DNA of 33,162 nucleotides from JANXQE01 sp035651635 (GTDB lineage Bacteria; Verrucomicrobiota; Verrucomicrobiia; Limisphaerales; UBA8199), in contig DASRFK010000090.1 of assembly GCA_035651635.1 (NCBI GenBank), positions 1 through 33,162 on the forward strand. Reading direction: 5' to 3'. Shown one piece after another: positions 1 through 8,094 of the stretch. The stretch's first letter is position 1. Each line of letters begins with the position of its first letter. Below the pieces are notes generated by a model. That model did not search any database, was not told the origin of the DNA, and saw only the letters and a list, made by a program, of their open reading frames with translations. The translations under genes were made by a program, and so were the position numbers.

Positions 1-462
1 CTGCTCGAAGCCCTCGGTGAGAAGGTCAATTTGTACGAGGCCGGCATCCGGGGCGTATTCTGCGGCGGAACGACCATGATGCCGCAGTACGTGCGCTTCA
101 TCGTCGAGGAGGTCCTCGAAAACCGCATCGGCTTTTATCCCACCTACGGGAACACCCTGATGGGGCTGGCTGCCAGCGTGCCGCTGCGGCCGGAAGATAA
201 CTTTTCAGTCACCTATTACGCGCCGCAACCGCGTGCCGTGTTGCGGGTAGTGGATCCGAAGCAAACCGACCGCCTGGTTGATTATGATCAATGGGGCCGC
301 GTCGAACTTACAACCTTGACCAGGGAATTCTTCCTGCCGCGTTTTCTCGAACGCGATGAGGCTATCCGGCGAAGGCCCCGCGAACCTTATGCGTGGGATG
401 GCGTCGGCGATGTCCGCCCATTCGGCGCAATGGAAAAAAACATCGTCGAAGGAGTGTATTGA
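1..462 (+). CDS. C-terminal part of an adenylate-forming enzyme (PaaK/LuxE-like), 5' truncated
   Basis: The frame is open from base 1 with no stop, so the gene begins outside the window; 153 residues are visible. The fragment carries the second half of an ANL-type adenylation domain: a Gly/Thr stretch CGGTTMMP, then YPTYGNTLMG, which matches the aromatic-Gly-x-Thr core motif, and WDGVGDVRPF near the C-terminus, which resembles the conserved GDxG ATP-ribose motif. Phenylacetate-CoA ligase and LuxE acyl-protein synthetase families share this layout. The likely chemistry is ATP-dependent activation of a carboxylic acid to an acyl-adenylate, then transfer to CoA or an enzyme thiol; the acid cannot be deduced. 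It lies upstream of, and co-directional with, an aldehyde dehydrogenase-fold gene (642) and an iron alcohol dehydrogenase (2086). Family assignment is moderate because half the protein is missing. Confidence 0.6.
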   Translation: MLEALGEKVNLYEAGIRGVFCGGTTMMPQYVRFIVEEVLENRIGFYPTYGNTLMGLAASVPLRPEDNFSVTYYAPQPRAVLRVVDPKQTDRLVDYDQWGRVELTTLTREFFLPRFLERDEAIRRRPREPYAWDGVGDVRPFGAMEKNIVEGVY

Positions 463-478
463 CCCCTGGACAGAGAAT

Positions 479-626
479 AACCACCGATGAACACTGATAA
501 ACACGGATTCGGGAAGCGCGCGCCGGATACAGCCGAGTATCACGCCTGGGGCCTCACAGCGTACACCCAAACTCGTGGGTGGTTCACCTCTATCGGTATC
601 CATCTGTGTCCATACGTGGTTGAATA
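479..626. repeat. Degenerate inverted-repeat element of the ACACGGAT type, copy 1
   Basis: The left arm (479-508) reads AACCACCGATGAACACTGAT and continues with ACACGGAT. The right arm (about 592-626) is a diverged reverse complement ending in ACGTGGTTGAAT. Roughly 24 of 33 aligned positions match. The arms are built from imperfect units of about 10 bases around GATxxACAC. The 80-90 bases between them show no gene. The element fills the gap between two co-directional genes. A structurally similar copy lies at 13891-14038. Confidence 0.6.
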
Positions 627-641
627 GCTTTGGCCGGTTAA

Positions 642-2075
642 ATGTCTGCCCTGCCCCACCTCCCCGCCCTGCGCCGCGGCAAACCGTATGCCAGCCTCGA
701 TCAAATCGAGGTCCGGGATTGCCGCAGTGGCGAACCGCTGGCACGCATTAGCCAGGTCAATGGCGGAATTGTCCGCAAGGATTTTGCCCGCATCGGTGAA
801 GCCCGCGCAGCACTGAAACGCTTCTCTTGCGAGGAGTTGCTGGCGCTTTGTCAAAAGGCGGCGGACCTATTCCTCAATGCGACGCTCCCCTTGGGAGACC
901 AGGGCCATACCCAATCTCCCGAGCAATATCTCACGACGCTTTCAGCCACGAGCGGACTGCCCTTCGTGATGATCCGACGCAACAGTCAAAAAATCTCTCA
1001 GGCGCTTGCCAACATGCGCCTGATTCTCAATGGACTCACGCGCGGTCTGGACCTCAAGGTGATCGACCACGCAATCGGCGAACAATCAGGCAGCCGCCTG
1101 AGCTTTTACCCGGCGGGCCAGTGCCTGGGACTGGTGATGCCCAGCAACTCCCCGGCCGTGAACTCGCTTTGGTTGCCGGCTATCCCGCTGAAGATCCCGG
1201 TCCTGCTCAAACCCGGACGTGATGAGCCCTGGACACCTTACCGGATCATTCAGGCGTTCATCGCCGCCGGATGTCCGGCGGAAGCGTTTGGATTTTATCC
1301 AACCGATCATGAAGGGGCGGCCGAGATTCTACGCTCAGCGGGCCGGGCGCTCGTCTTCGGAGACAAGTCCACCACGGCGCCCTACGCCAACAACCCTGCC
1401 ATCCAGATCCACGGCCCGGGCTTTAGCAAAATTCTTCTCGGAGAGGACCAGGTCGAGCGCTGGCCCGAGTTCATCGATCTGATGGTGTCATCGATTTGCG
1501 AGAATGGCGGACGGAGCTGCATCAACGCTTCGGCCATCGTGGTGCCCAAGTATGCTGCTGAAATCGCCGAAGCTCTGGCGAGCAAGTTGGGACCAATCAC
1601 CCCACTGCCGCCGGAAGACGGGAACGCCCGGCTCTCAGCCTTTGCGAATCCTAAAATGGCCGACGGCATTGACGCCATGCTCGAAGAGGGCCTGCGGACA
1701 CCCGGCGCTGTGGATGTCACGGCCTCGCACCGGAACGGACCGCGCAAAACGATTTTTCAAGGTGGCGTTTACCTCCGCCCCACCATCGTCCGTTGCGATT
1801 CCTTCGCTCACCCCTTGGCCAATCGCGAGTTCCTCTTTCCATACGCCAGCGTCGTCGAAGCCCCGCAAGCGGACATGCTCAAGCTGATCGGCCCATCACT
1901 GGTAGTCACGGCTCTGACTGAAGACCCGCAGTTCCGTGAGGCGTTGCTCGAGTCGCCGCTGATCGATCGCCTTAATCTCGGCCCTATCCCCACCATGCGC
2001 ATTTCCTGGGACCAGCCCCACGAAGGCAACATGTTTGAGTTCCTCTATCGCCGCCGCGCCTTGGAATTAGCCTGA
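642..2075 (+). CDS. Aldehyde dehydrogenase-superfamily protein, probable acyl-CoA/acyl-enzyme reductase
   Basis: A 477-residue cytosolic protein with the aldehyde dehydrogenase fold. MPSNSPAVNSLWLPAIP matches the N-terminal PxN cofactor-site region and is followed by LLKPG, whose lysine is expected to bind NAD(P). The probable catalytic nucleophile is Cys293 in ENGGRSCINAS. The classic general-base ELGG motif is not evident. That absence, with the divergent N-terminus, suggests an acyl reductase (LuxC-like or acylating aldehyde dehydrogenase) rather than an ordinary hydrolytic enzyme; this is inference. It is separated by only 10 bases from the downstream iron alcohol dehydrogenase, so the two are almost certainly co-transcribed. 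An ATG at 642 is the first plausible start; the ribosome-binding site is weak. The likely role is conversion between an activated acid and an aldehyde, with the alcohol dehydrogenase handling the aldehyde/alcohol step. Confidence 0.8.
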   Translation: MSALPHLPALRRGKPYASLDQIEVRDCRSGEPLARISQVNGGIVRKDFARIGEARAALKRFSCEELLALCQKAADLFLNATLPLGDQGHTQSPEQYLTTLSATSGLPFVMIRRNSQKISQALANMRLILNGLTRGLDLKVIDHAIGEQSGSRLSFYPAGQCLGLVMPSNSPAVNSLWLPAIPLKIPVLLKPGRDEPWTPYRIIQAFIAAGCPAEAFGFYPTDHEGAAEILRSAGRALVFGDKSTTAPYANNPAIQIHGPGFSKILLGEDQVERWPEFIDLMVSSICENGGRSCINASAIVVPKYAAEIAEALASKLGPITPLPPEDGNARLSAFANPKMADGIDAMLEEGLRTPGAVDVTASHRNGPRKTIFQGGVYLRPTIVRCDSFAHPLANREFLFPYASVVEAPQADMLKLIGPSLVVTALTEDPQFREALLESPLIDRLNLGPIPTMRISWDQPHEGNMFEFLYRRRALELA

Positions 2076-2085
2076 CCCCTGCCCT

Positions 2086-3279
2086 ATGCCGAGTCATTCC
2101 GAGGCAACTCTACCAGCGGCCGTGCCCTTCGACTTTAATCCACGGACCCGCCTCATCTTCGGCGTCGACACGGTGGCGCGCGTGGGCGAACTGGCGGTCG
2201 AATTGTCCGCCAAAAAAGTGCTGCTGGTGACCGACCCGGGAATCGTCTCCGCGGGTCACGCCGCAAAGGTAATTGCCTTGCTCGAAGCACAGCACTTGAA
2301 AGTCGTCTGTTTCGATCAGGTGGAGGAAAATCCCTCGACGCTTTGTGTCAATAGATGTGTCGAGGTGGCTCGCCTGTTGAGCATCGACACGATTATCGGG
2401 TTGGGCGGCGGCAGCAGTATGGACACGGCCAAGGGCTGCAATTTTATTCTGAGCAATGGCGGCCAGATGAGGGATTACTGGGGGATCGGCAAAGCCTCCA
2501 GGCCCATGCTCCCCTTGATCGCCATTCCGACCACCGGCGGCACCGGCAGCGAATGCCAATCCTTTGCGCTGATTACCGACGAGAAGACCCATCAAAAAAT
2601 GGCTTGCGGCGATCCCAAGGCTGCCGCCCGCATCGCCATACTGGATCCCGCACTGACGTTGTCGCAGCCCGCGCATGTCACCGCTTATAGCGGCATCGAC
2701 GCCATCGCTCATGCGGTCGAAACCGCTGTCACCAAGCGGCGCACGCCATTGTCGTTTATTTTCTCCCGTGAGGCCTTCCGTCTGACGGTGGCTGGGCTCC
2801 CGCGCGTGCTCGCCAACCCAAGCGACCCGGACAGCCGCGGTTGGATGCTCCTTGGGGCCGCCCTGGCCGGTACCGCCATCGAGAACAGTATGCTCGGCGC
2901 GGCACACTCCGCCGCAAATCCCCTCACCGCTCATTTCGGAACGGCCCATGGCAAAGCCGTAGGGCTGATGCTGCCCCATATCGTGCGCTTTAATGCCAGC
3001 GACCCTGCGGCTGCCAGGGCTTACCAGGAACTGGCCTTGATTGCTGGAATTTGTTCCTCGTCGGATTCCGCCGACGTCGCCGCGGAAAAGCTGGCTTTCC
3101 ATCTCGAACAACTCCTTGACTTGGCCAGCCTGCCCCGCTCGCTTAAAGACTGTGGCGCCCACAATGGCGACTTGATTCACCTGGCCGAAGAGGCGGCCAG
3201 CCAATGGACGGCCCAGTTCAACCCGCGACTCGTCTCCAGAGAAGATTTCCAAAAACTGTACGCGCGAGCCCTGACCTGA
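2086..3279 (+). CDS. Iron-containing alcohol dehydrogenase
   Basis: A 397-residue group III (Fe-dependent) alcohol dehydrogenase of typical length. The N-terminal nucleotide-binding half contains GLGGGSSMDTAKG (around residues 105-117), followed by the IPTTGGTGSE substrate-pocket motif. The metal ligands are visible: Asp205 and His209 in GIDAIAHAVE, His274 in GAAHSAANP and His288 in FGTAHGKAVG, with the spacing seen in FucO-type enzymes. It should interconvert an aldehyde and a primary alcohol using NAD(P)H in the cytosol. It starts 10 bases after the aldehyde dehydrogenase-fold gene, suggesting a shared substrate passed from acid to aldehyde to alcohol or in reverse. Direction and substrate cannot be read from the sequence. 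Confidence 0.9.
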   Translation: MPSHSEATLPAAVPFDFNPRTRLIFGVDTVARVGELAVELSAKKVLLVTDPGIVSAGHAAKVIALLEAQHLKVVCFDQVEENPSTLCVNRCVEVARLLSIDTIIGLGGGSSMDTAKGCNFILSNGGQMRDYWGIGKASRPMLPLIAIPTTGGTGSECQSFALITDEKTHQKMACGDPKAAARIAILDPALTLSQPAHVTAYSGIDAIAHAVETAVTKRRTPLSFIFSREAFRLTVAGLPRVLANPSDPDSRGWMLLGAALAGTAIENSMLGAAHSAANPLTAHFGTAHGKAVGLMLPHIVRFNASDPAAARAYQELALIAGICSSSDSADVAAEKLAFHLEQLLDLASLPRSLKDCGAHNGDLIHLAEEAASQWTAQFNPRLVSREDFQKLYARALT

Positions 3280-3410
3280 GCTCGGCCGCTGTATGAGCAC
3301 GTCCTCATCGCCGACTCCGGATTGGCATGTCTCGGTGAGCGACTTTAAAAAACACCGTTTCATTGCTTGACTCTGGGGCTTCAGCGAGGACTCTGGATAA
3401 AATTACCTTT

Positions 3411-4706
3411 ATGAGCGGTCGCATTCTCGCCTTTGTTTCTTGTGTGTGGTTGTCCGTTGCGATGGGCCAAACCACCTCGCCTACCGTGGTCGTCAAAGCC
3501 GCCCACCTGGTCGATGTCCTTGACGGGAAAATCATCGACAACGCCGTGGTCGTGATTGAAGGCGAGCGTGTCAAGGCGGTAGGCACCGGCATTGCAATAC
3601 CCGCTGGCGCAAAGACGATCGACCTGGGTGACTCCTGGCTGCTCCCCGGCCTCATCGATTGTCATACCCATATCACTTCCCAAATTGGCAATTACTACGA
3701 TGATCTCTTTCGTAAATCCCCCATCGACGAAGCCGTCTATGCCCACGTTTACGCGCGCCGCACTCTGGATGCCGGGTTCACCACCTGCCGCAACGTAGGT
3801 GCCAATGAGTTCATCGATGTCGCGCTCAGAAACGCGATCGACGCGGGAAAAATTCCCGGACCCCACCTGTTTGTCTCCGGGCAACTGCTCTCGGCCACTG
3901 GCGGGCACGGCGACCTCAACGGGTTCTCGCCATACCTCCACTTCAGCAACGCCAACGGCATCGTGGACGGTGTGGATGAAATCCGCAAAAAAATCCGCTG
4001 GAACATCAAGTACGGCGCGGACCTGATCAAATTTACCGCCACGGCCGGCGTGTTGAGCGAGGAGGAATCCGTCGGGGCGCCGCAGTTCTCGGCCGAAGAA
4101 ATGAAGGCCATGGTCGACGAGGCGGCGATGTGGGGCCGCAAAGTCGCGGCCCATGCGCATGGAGCTGAAGGCATCAAACGAGCCGTCCGCGCGGGGGTCG
4201 CTTCAATCGAGCACGGCAGTATCCTGGATGAGGAAGCCATCCAGCTCATGAAGGAACATGGCACGTACCTGGTTCCGACCGTCTATGTTGGTTTTTCCGT
4301 GGAAGAACACGCCGCCGAATGGAAGCTGCCTGAGCGGCTTGTGGCGAAAGCCAGGGCCCTGAACGCCGAGAAACTTCAATGGTTGCGCAAAGCTATCACG
4401 GCGGGTGTCAGAATTGCCTACGGCACCGATGCGGGAGTGTTTCCCCACGGTGAAAATGGCAAGGACTTCCGCTATCTGGTGCAGGCGGGCATGACTCCCA
4501 TGCAGGCTATCCAGTCCGCCACCGTCCAAGCCGCCACGCTCATTGGCCATCCGGACAATATCGGGAGCATCTCCCCTGGTCGCTTCGCCGATCTGGTTGC
4601 AGTCACCAAGGATCCGCTCCATGACATAACGGTCCTCGAAAAGGTTTCGTTCGTCATGAAAAACGGCGCGGTGTACCGAAATGAAGTTCCGCCGGCCCGC
4701 GAATGA
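3411..4706 (+). CDS. Secreted metal-dependent amidohydrolase (imidazolonepropionase/prolidase-like)
   Basis: I chose the ATG at 3411 because it gives a signal peptide (MSGRILAFVSCVWLSVAMGQ) on a 431-residue protein; an upstream in-frame start adds a non-conserved leader. The amidohydrolase-superfamily site is complete: His85 and His87 in DCHTH, probable carboxylated Lys207 in LIKFTATAG, His248 in VAAHAHG, His268 in SIEHGS and Asp340 in AYGTDAG. This pattern fits the Xaa-Pro dipeptidase/imidazolonepropionase-like subgroup, usually binuclear hydrolases of cyclic amides or dipeptides. The closing segment SPGRFADLVAV is the usual C-terminal strand of the small beta domain. The protein is expected in the periplasm. 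The next gene starts 4 bases after the stop, so the two are likely co-transcribed. Confidence 0.88.
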   Translation: MSGRILAFVSCVWLSVAMGQTTSPTVVVKAAHLVDVLDGKIIDNAVVVIEGERVKAVGTGIAIPAGAKTIDLGDSWLLPGLIDCHTHITSQIGNYYDDLFRKSPIDEAVYAHVYARRTLDAGFTTCRNVGANEFIDVALRNAIDAGKIPGPHLFVSGQLLSATGGHGDLNGFSPYLHFSNANGIVDGVDEIRKKIRWNIKYGADLIKFTATAGVLSEEESVGAPQFSAEEMKAMVDEAAMWGRKVAAHAHGAEGIKRAVRAGVASIEHGSILDEEAIQLMKEHGTYLVPTVYVGFSVEEHAAEWKLPERLVAKARALNAEKLQWLRKAITAGVRIAYGTDAGVFPHGENGKDFRYLVQAGMTPMQAIQSATVQAATLIGHPDNIGSISPGRFADLVAVTKDPLHDITVLEKVSFVMKNGAVYRNEVPPARE

Positions 4707-4709
4707 CTT

Positions 4710-5558
4710 ATGCTCGCGGCCGTGAACCTGTCGGTTGCCCTGGTTCTGGTTGTTACGGCTGGCTTGGCCTGGTGGTTGAGCGGCTATGACAGCAAGGTCA
4801 CGGGCGACAATGCCCAGGCCGACTACACGCGCAGGATAATTCGCTGCGCGATAACTCTGCTCCTGGTGGCAGTGGCCGCCGGCGCCGCCACGGGCGGAGG
4901 CAGGTTCGGCGGGTTTGTCTTTCTCGGCCTGGTAGTACCGCTGGCACTCACCTGGGCTGGATGCGTCAGTGAACTATTCGCCCGCGGGTTCCACGGCTTA
5001 ATCGACTCACCGGCCGCAGGCCCGTACGATCCCAAGGAAATAACCCGCGACTTGGACCGGCTCGCCGCTTTGTTCGAGCAGGGCCGAAACGAAGAGGCCA
5101 TCGAGTTGTCGACCAGGCTCGTCAAGGCCGGTGAGGCCAGCTCTCTGGCGATGGAAACCATGCTCTTCAGGTTGTACGATCGAGTCTTTTCGCCGGAACG
5201 TCTGCTGCTTTATCCCGGTGTGGCCGATGCCCAAAAACTGGCTGCCGAGGGCCGCACCGGTGAGGCCGAATCCCAGCTGAATCTCTTGTTGAGAAAAGAA
5301 CCTGGAAACCTGGGGGCAACGATGTCGTTGCTGCAGTTGTATTGTGACGCCGCACGCAATGCTGACAAGGCGACGGCCCTGGTTCGCAACTTGGAGCACA
5401 GTTCCCGTTTGCCTCCCTTCTTTGCAGACTATGTCCGGCATTGCGAGCACCGGTGGCTCACTGCCAGCTCGCGTGAAAAAAGCGACGAAGGCATTGAATC
5501 GCTATTGGTGCAGCCAAAATATCGGGAGCCAAAACCGCCCCCGACCATTAAACCCTGA
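4710..5558 (+). CDS. Membrane protein with cytosolic or periplasmic TPR-like helical domain, function unknown
   Basis: A 282-residue protein that I do not recognise as a named family. The N-terminus has three hydrophobic segments (about residues 4-24, 43-60 and 64-88). They are followed by an alpha-helical region with TPR-like spacing: LAALFEQGRNEEAIELSTRLVKAG near 118-141 and LAAEGRTGEAESQLNLLLRKEPGN near 170-196. The C-terminus is proline-rich and charged. The start codon lies three bases after the amidohydrolase stop, so the two genes look translationally coupled. A scaffold or assembly function is plausible from the repeats, but nothing in the sequence identifies a partner. The gene converges on a minus-strand lipoprotein gene, with only 14 bases between the two stops and no obvious terminator. 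Confidence 0.7.
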   Translation: MLAAVNLSVALVLVVTAGLAWWLSGYDSKVTGDNAQADYTRRIIRCAITLLLVAVAAGAATGGGRFGGFVFLGLVVPLALTWAGCVSELFARGFHGLIDSPAAGPYDPKEITRDLDRLAALFEQGRNEEAIELSTRLVKAGEASSLAMETMLFRLYDRVFSPERLLLYPGVADAQKLAAEGRTGEAESQLNLLLRKEPGNLGATMSLLQLYCDAARNADKATALVRNLEHSSRLPPFFADYVRHCEHRWLTASSREKSDEGIESLLVQPKYREPKPPPTIKP

Positions 5559-5572
5559 GCCGCGTCCCGGCT

Positions 5573-6052
5573 TCATCGGCTCGCATCAGGTGGTCTAGGT
5601 GGTGGAGCTTCAAACGGAGGCGGTCCGCCCGGCGGCGGGCCTCTGACTTCGGGTTTGAACTCCACAACATCAGCCCGGGCGTCCATTTCCGGGATCCCAA
5701 ACAGAATCCAATAACTACTGGTCTGCTCGATGACCAGGTGCGCTATGGTCTGCGGCTGATTTTCATGCATCTGCGCGTTGTTGTAGAGCCGATCCATTGC
5801 CTTGTTTAAGGTCGCGGGCACGATCGTGATTATTCCCAGCAAACTAAATCCGCGGCTGCGCCCCACCACATTGGTCCTAATCAGAATAAAATTATCGGCA
5901 GCCAGTTTGACCGAAGTCTGTTCGTGAACTTGTAGCGGCGGAGTCCCACCCGAGGGGGTGGTAATTATCGAACTCAAGGGAGCAATCGCCGCGCAGCCGG
6001 TGAGCAGGCTGCACCCAAGCGTGCAAAGCAATACTCGTATCATTGATACCAT
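5573..6052 (-). CDS. Small lipoprotein, DUF6567-like
   Basis: The 159-residue product has a lipoprotein signal, LLTGC, about 20 residues from the N-terminus, so it should be lipidated and membrane-anchored. The start at 6052 is set by a strong ribosome-binding site, GGAAGGAG, eight bases upstream. The core region FILIRTNVVGRSRGFSLLGI followed by VPATLNKAMDRLYNNA and a C-terminal ADVVEF block resembles DUF6567/TRL-type small lipoproteins, whose role is unknown. The final 25 residues are almost entirely proline, glycine and acidic or basic residues and look disordered. It lies downstream of and co-directional with the PqaA-like gene, about 140 bases away, so co-transcription is possible. Family assignment is from memory of the motif and is tentative. 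Confidence 0.75.
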   Translation of the reverse strand: MVSMIRVLLCTLGCSLLTGCAAIAPLSSIITTPSGGTPPLQVHEQTSVKLAADNFILIRTNVVGRSRGFSLLGIITIVPATLNKAMDRLYNNAQMHENQPQTIAHLVIEQTSSYWILFGIPEMDARADVVEFKPEVRGPPPGGPPPFEAPPPRPPDASR

Positions 6053-6191
6053 TGAAGATTCTCCTTCCGGCGCGAAATCTCCCCCGACGTAAGCTCAGGG
6101 TCAAGAAACAACGTATGGGGTGAGTACTCCGGCCGTCGCGCAGACTTTTAGTCCGGTGTCGCCAAGGACCTCGCCACTCGCCCCTGCACGA

Positions 6192-7676
6192 TTACTTCGG
6201 CGGGCCGTTGGAGACGAACTTGTAGGGCAGAGTGTCCGGGATCACCCGCACCGGACTGGTGAACTTGAAAGGCGCCTGGCAACCGCTGGGAAAAGTAAGC
6301 TCGGCAAAAAACGCGGTCCAACCTTTGGCCGGCGCTGGGACTTTTGCAATAAACACTCCGCCGCCCTCATCGGTCAGCGGCGTGCTGCTCCAGTGCGGAC
6401 CGAAAGTTTCCAGCCTGAAATCCCGAGCATCGGGGTTGGTTGCTTGCCAGAGCTTAACCTCCGTAGGCTTATCCCTCGTCTCGACGCGCGTTGACCCGTC
6501 AGACTGCAGCTTCCAGGAGAGCTGCGGCAGAACCTGCTTGTAAAGAATCGCATTGTAAAAGGCGAACAGCGATTCACGAGCGTCCGAGCCTTTCAACGAA
6601 TGATCCGCGTTGGGGACGTAGCGCAGGTACTTCACCCCCGATAAATCATCGAAGTAAAATTGGGATGAATCGGGTAAAAAGAATTGATCGCCGGAGGCGT
6701 TAATCATGAACTTCGGCATCGTGAGCCGCTTGCGGTACTCATACGGCTCCTCAATGCGCATGAGCGCATGATACTGCGGCGTGCCCGTCCAATCCATGAT
6801 ATGCAGCGCCGTGTAATCGCCGATGGACGGAGCCCAAAAACCATACGCCGCGTAATGGTGCAGCATGGACGGCTCGATGTTCAGCAGGTCGATGACGATG
6901 GGCACGATGGCGATGACTCTCATATCGACTGCCGCCGTGGTCCACGTCGTCCAACCGCGCTTGGAACCGCCGGCAACCACAAATCCGTCAATCGTGGTTT
7001 GGCCCGCTTCGGGACTGGCGCAAAAGGAAATCACCGTGTCCATGGCGCGCACGGCTGCCTTGGTCATGGGCAGGCGCGCGGGCCATTTCTCGTCGCCCGT
7101 GCGCAGAAACTTGTCCCAGGTATAGGCAATCAAGGCATCCTCCACCCGGCCTTCGGTTTCTCCGGCGAAGACCAGTGGTTGATTAGGGACCATCTTGAGC
7201 TCAGTCACGACTGATTTGGTGGCTACGGCAATCTGGGCCAAACTTCCGTCCGGCCCTTTCGGTTCCTTGCCATCATTAGCGCCGCCGGAAATGAAGAGCA
7301 GGGATTTGGAACTCTCGATCTTGTCAGGTTTGACCAGGATCAACCAATGCTTCCAAAGTGGCCGGTCGACTTCATTGGTCGTGAGCCACGCTTGCGAGGT
7401 CATTTCGAGAAGGAAGGTGGTTTGCTGCTTCCCGGGAATGCTCCGCACCAGGTGAAAATTGTAATTGGTGTCGAGAGCGGAGACGTATCGATCCAGCGCG
7501 GTGAGTTCGCTGGCGGAGCGCGGCGGCGGACAGACTGCCGCGGAATGCGCCGTCGAATCGGCTTCGCCACGCGAGCAACCCACCAGCGCGACGCCCAGCC
7601 CGAGAATTGAAAGCCAGGACCAGCGAATTATAAGCCGAGATGGATTATTCCGGAGTGCGGCTAACATATAGCGCAT
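6192..7676 (-). CDS. PhoPQ-activated pathogenicity-related (PqaA-type) lipoprotein hydrolase
   Basis: A 494-residue protein with a lipobox (LVGC, Cys34) after a hydrophobic stretch, so probably an envelope lipoprotein. The body is an alpha/beta hydrolase typical of PhoPQ-activated pathogenicity-related proteins: nucleophile Ser238 in VVAGGSKRGWTTW, probable acid Asp330 in NASGDQFF and catalytic His359 in PNADHSL. Family hallmarks are the DWTGTPQYHALM region and the EEPYEYRKRL block. The C-terminal 100 residues form an Ig-like beta module. Despite the family name there is no reason to infer virulence here: these proteins are common in environmental Verrucomicrobiota and Planctomycetes, where the substrate is unknown. 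Length matches the family. A GC-rich repeat cluster separates it from the esterase gene upstream. Confidence 0.9.
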   Translation of the reverse strand: MRYMLAALRNNPSRLIIRWSWLSILGLGVALVGCSRGEADSTAHSAAVCPPPRSASELTALDRYVSALDTNYNFHLVRSIPGKQQTTFLLEMTSQAWLTTNEVDRPLWKHWLILVKPDKIESSKSLLFISGGANDGKEPKGPDGSLAQIAVATKSVVTELKMVPNQPLVFAGETEGRVEDALIAYTWDKFLRTGDEKWPARLPMTKAAVRAMDTVISFCASPEAGQTTIDGFVVAGGSKRGWTTWTTAAVDMRVIAIVPIVIDLLNIEPSMLHHYAAYGFWAPSIGDYTALHIMDWTGTPQYHALMRIEEPYEYRKRLTMPKFMINASGDQFFLPDSSQFYFDDLSGVKYLRYVPNADHSLKGSDARESLFAFYNAILYKQVLPQLSWKLQSDGSTRVETRDKPTEVKLWQATNPDARDFRLETFGPHWSSTPLTDEGGGVFIAKVPAPAKGWTAFFAELTFPSGCQAPFKFTSPVRVIPDTLPYKFVSNGPPK

Positions 7677-7750
7677 ACTGCGATCAGCCGGGGAAGAAGT
7701 TCAAGGAATTAAGGGCGAAATGCTGCTAGGGATTGGTAGGGAACCCGGTA

Positions 7751-8026
7751 GGGACCTCGCGCTGCGAGGTCCCCGCCCGCGTCCAGCGGGCGGAACGAAT
7801 CACGCAACGCCCAACGCTCGAATTGCGACCGATGAAGCCAGAGCTGCCTCGGCCCAACGGGCCGACCGAACATTCCCCAGGCCCAAGGGCCGAAGGCCGA
7901 TGGTCTGGGTTAGGGCGTGCTAAACATCATGCTGCCCTGAAGTGGCAGCACCAACTGTTTTCAACAGCTTGCGGGCTCCCCGGCAAGCCGTTAGAAACGG
8001 CTCGTCGCCTCGCCAGCACTCTGGCG
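7751..8026. repeat. Cluster of about eight short palindromes (REP-like element) in a gene-free interval
   Basis: The 7677-8094 interval has no credible gene. It holds consecutive hairpins: 7751-7773 (10-base stem GGGACCTCGC, loop GCT), 7773-7793 (CCGCCCGC/GCGGGCGG), 7850-7864 (CGGCCC/GGGCCG), 7880-7891 (GGCCC/GGGCC), 7931-7949 (GCTGCC/GGCAGC), 7955-7967 (CTGTT/AACAG), 7986-8002 (AGCCGTT/AACGGCT) and 8011-8026 (CGCCAG/CTGGCG). None has a T-tract, so they are not ordinary terminators. The arrangement resembles interspersed palindromic repeat families seen in Planctomycetes and Verrucomicrobiota. Confidence 0.75.
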
Positions 8027-8094
8027 CCGGGCTGAGGCCGCGGTGTTAATAAAACGATGCTGAAACGTTGCATATTCCAGACTCATAGGGGCCC

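Noticed and set aside
2110..3363. A 417-codon open frame antisense to the iron alcohol dehydrogenase
   Set aside because: It mirrors a gene with complete metal ligands and shows no domain or ribosome-binding site of its own.
3367..3401. TTGACT and GATAAA before the amidohydrolase, considered as a promoter
   Set aside because: Spacing is 23 bases, which is not compatible with a standard promoter.
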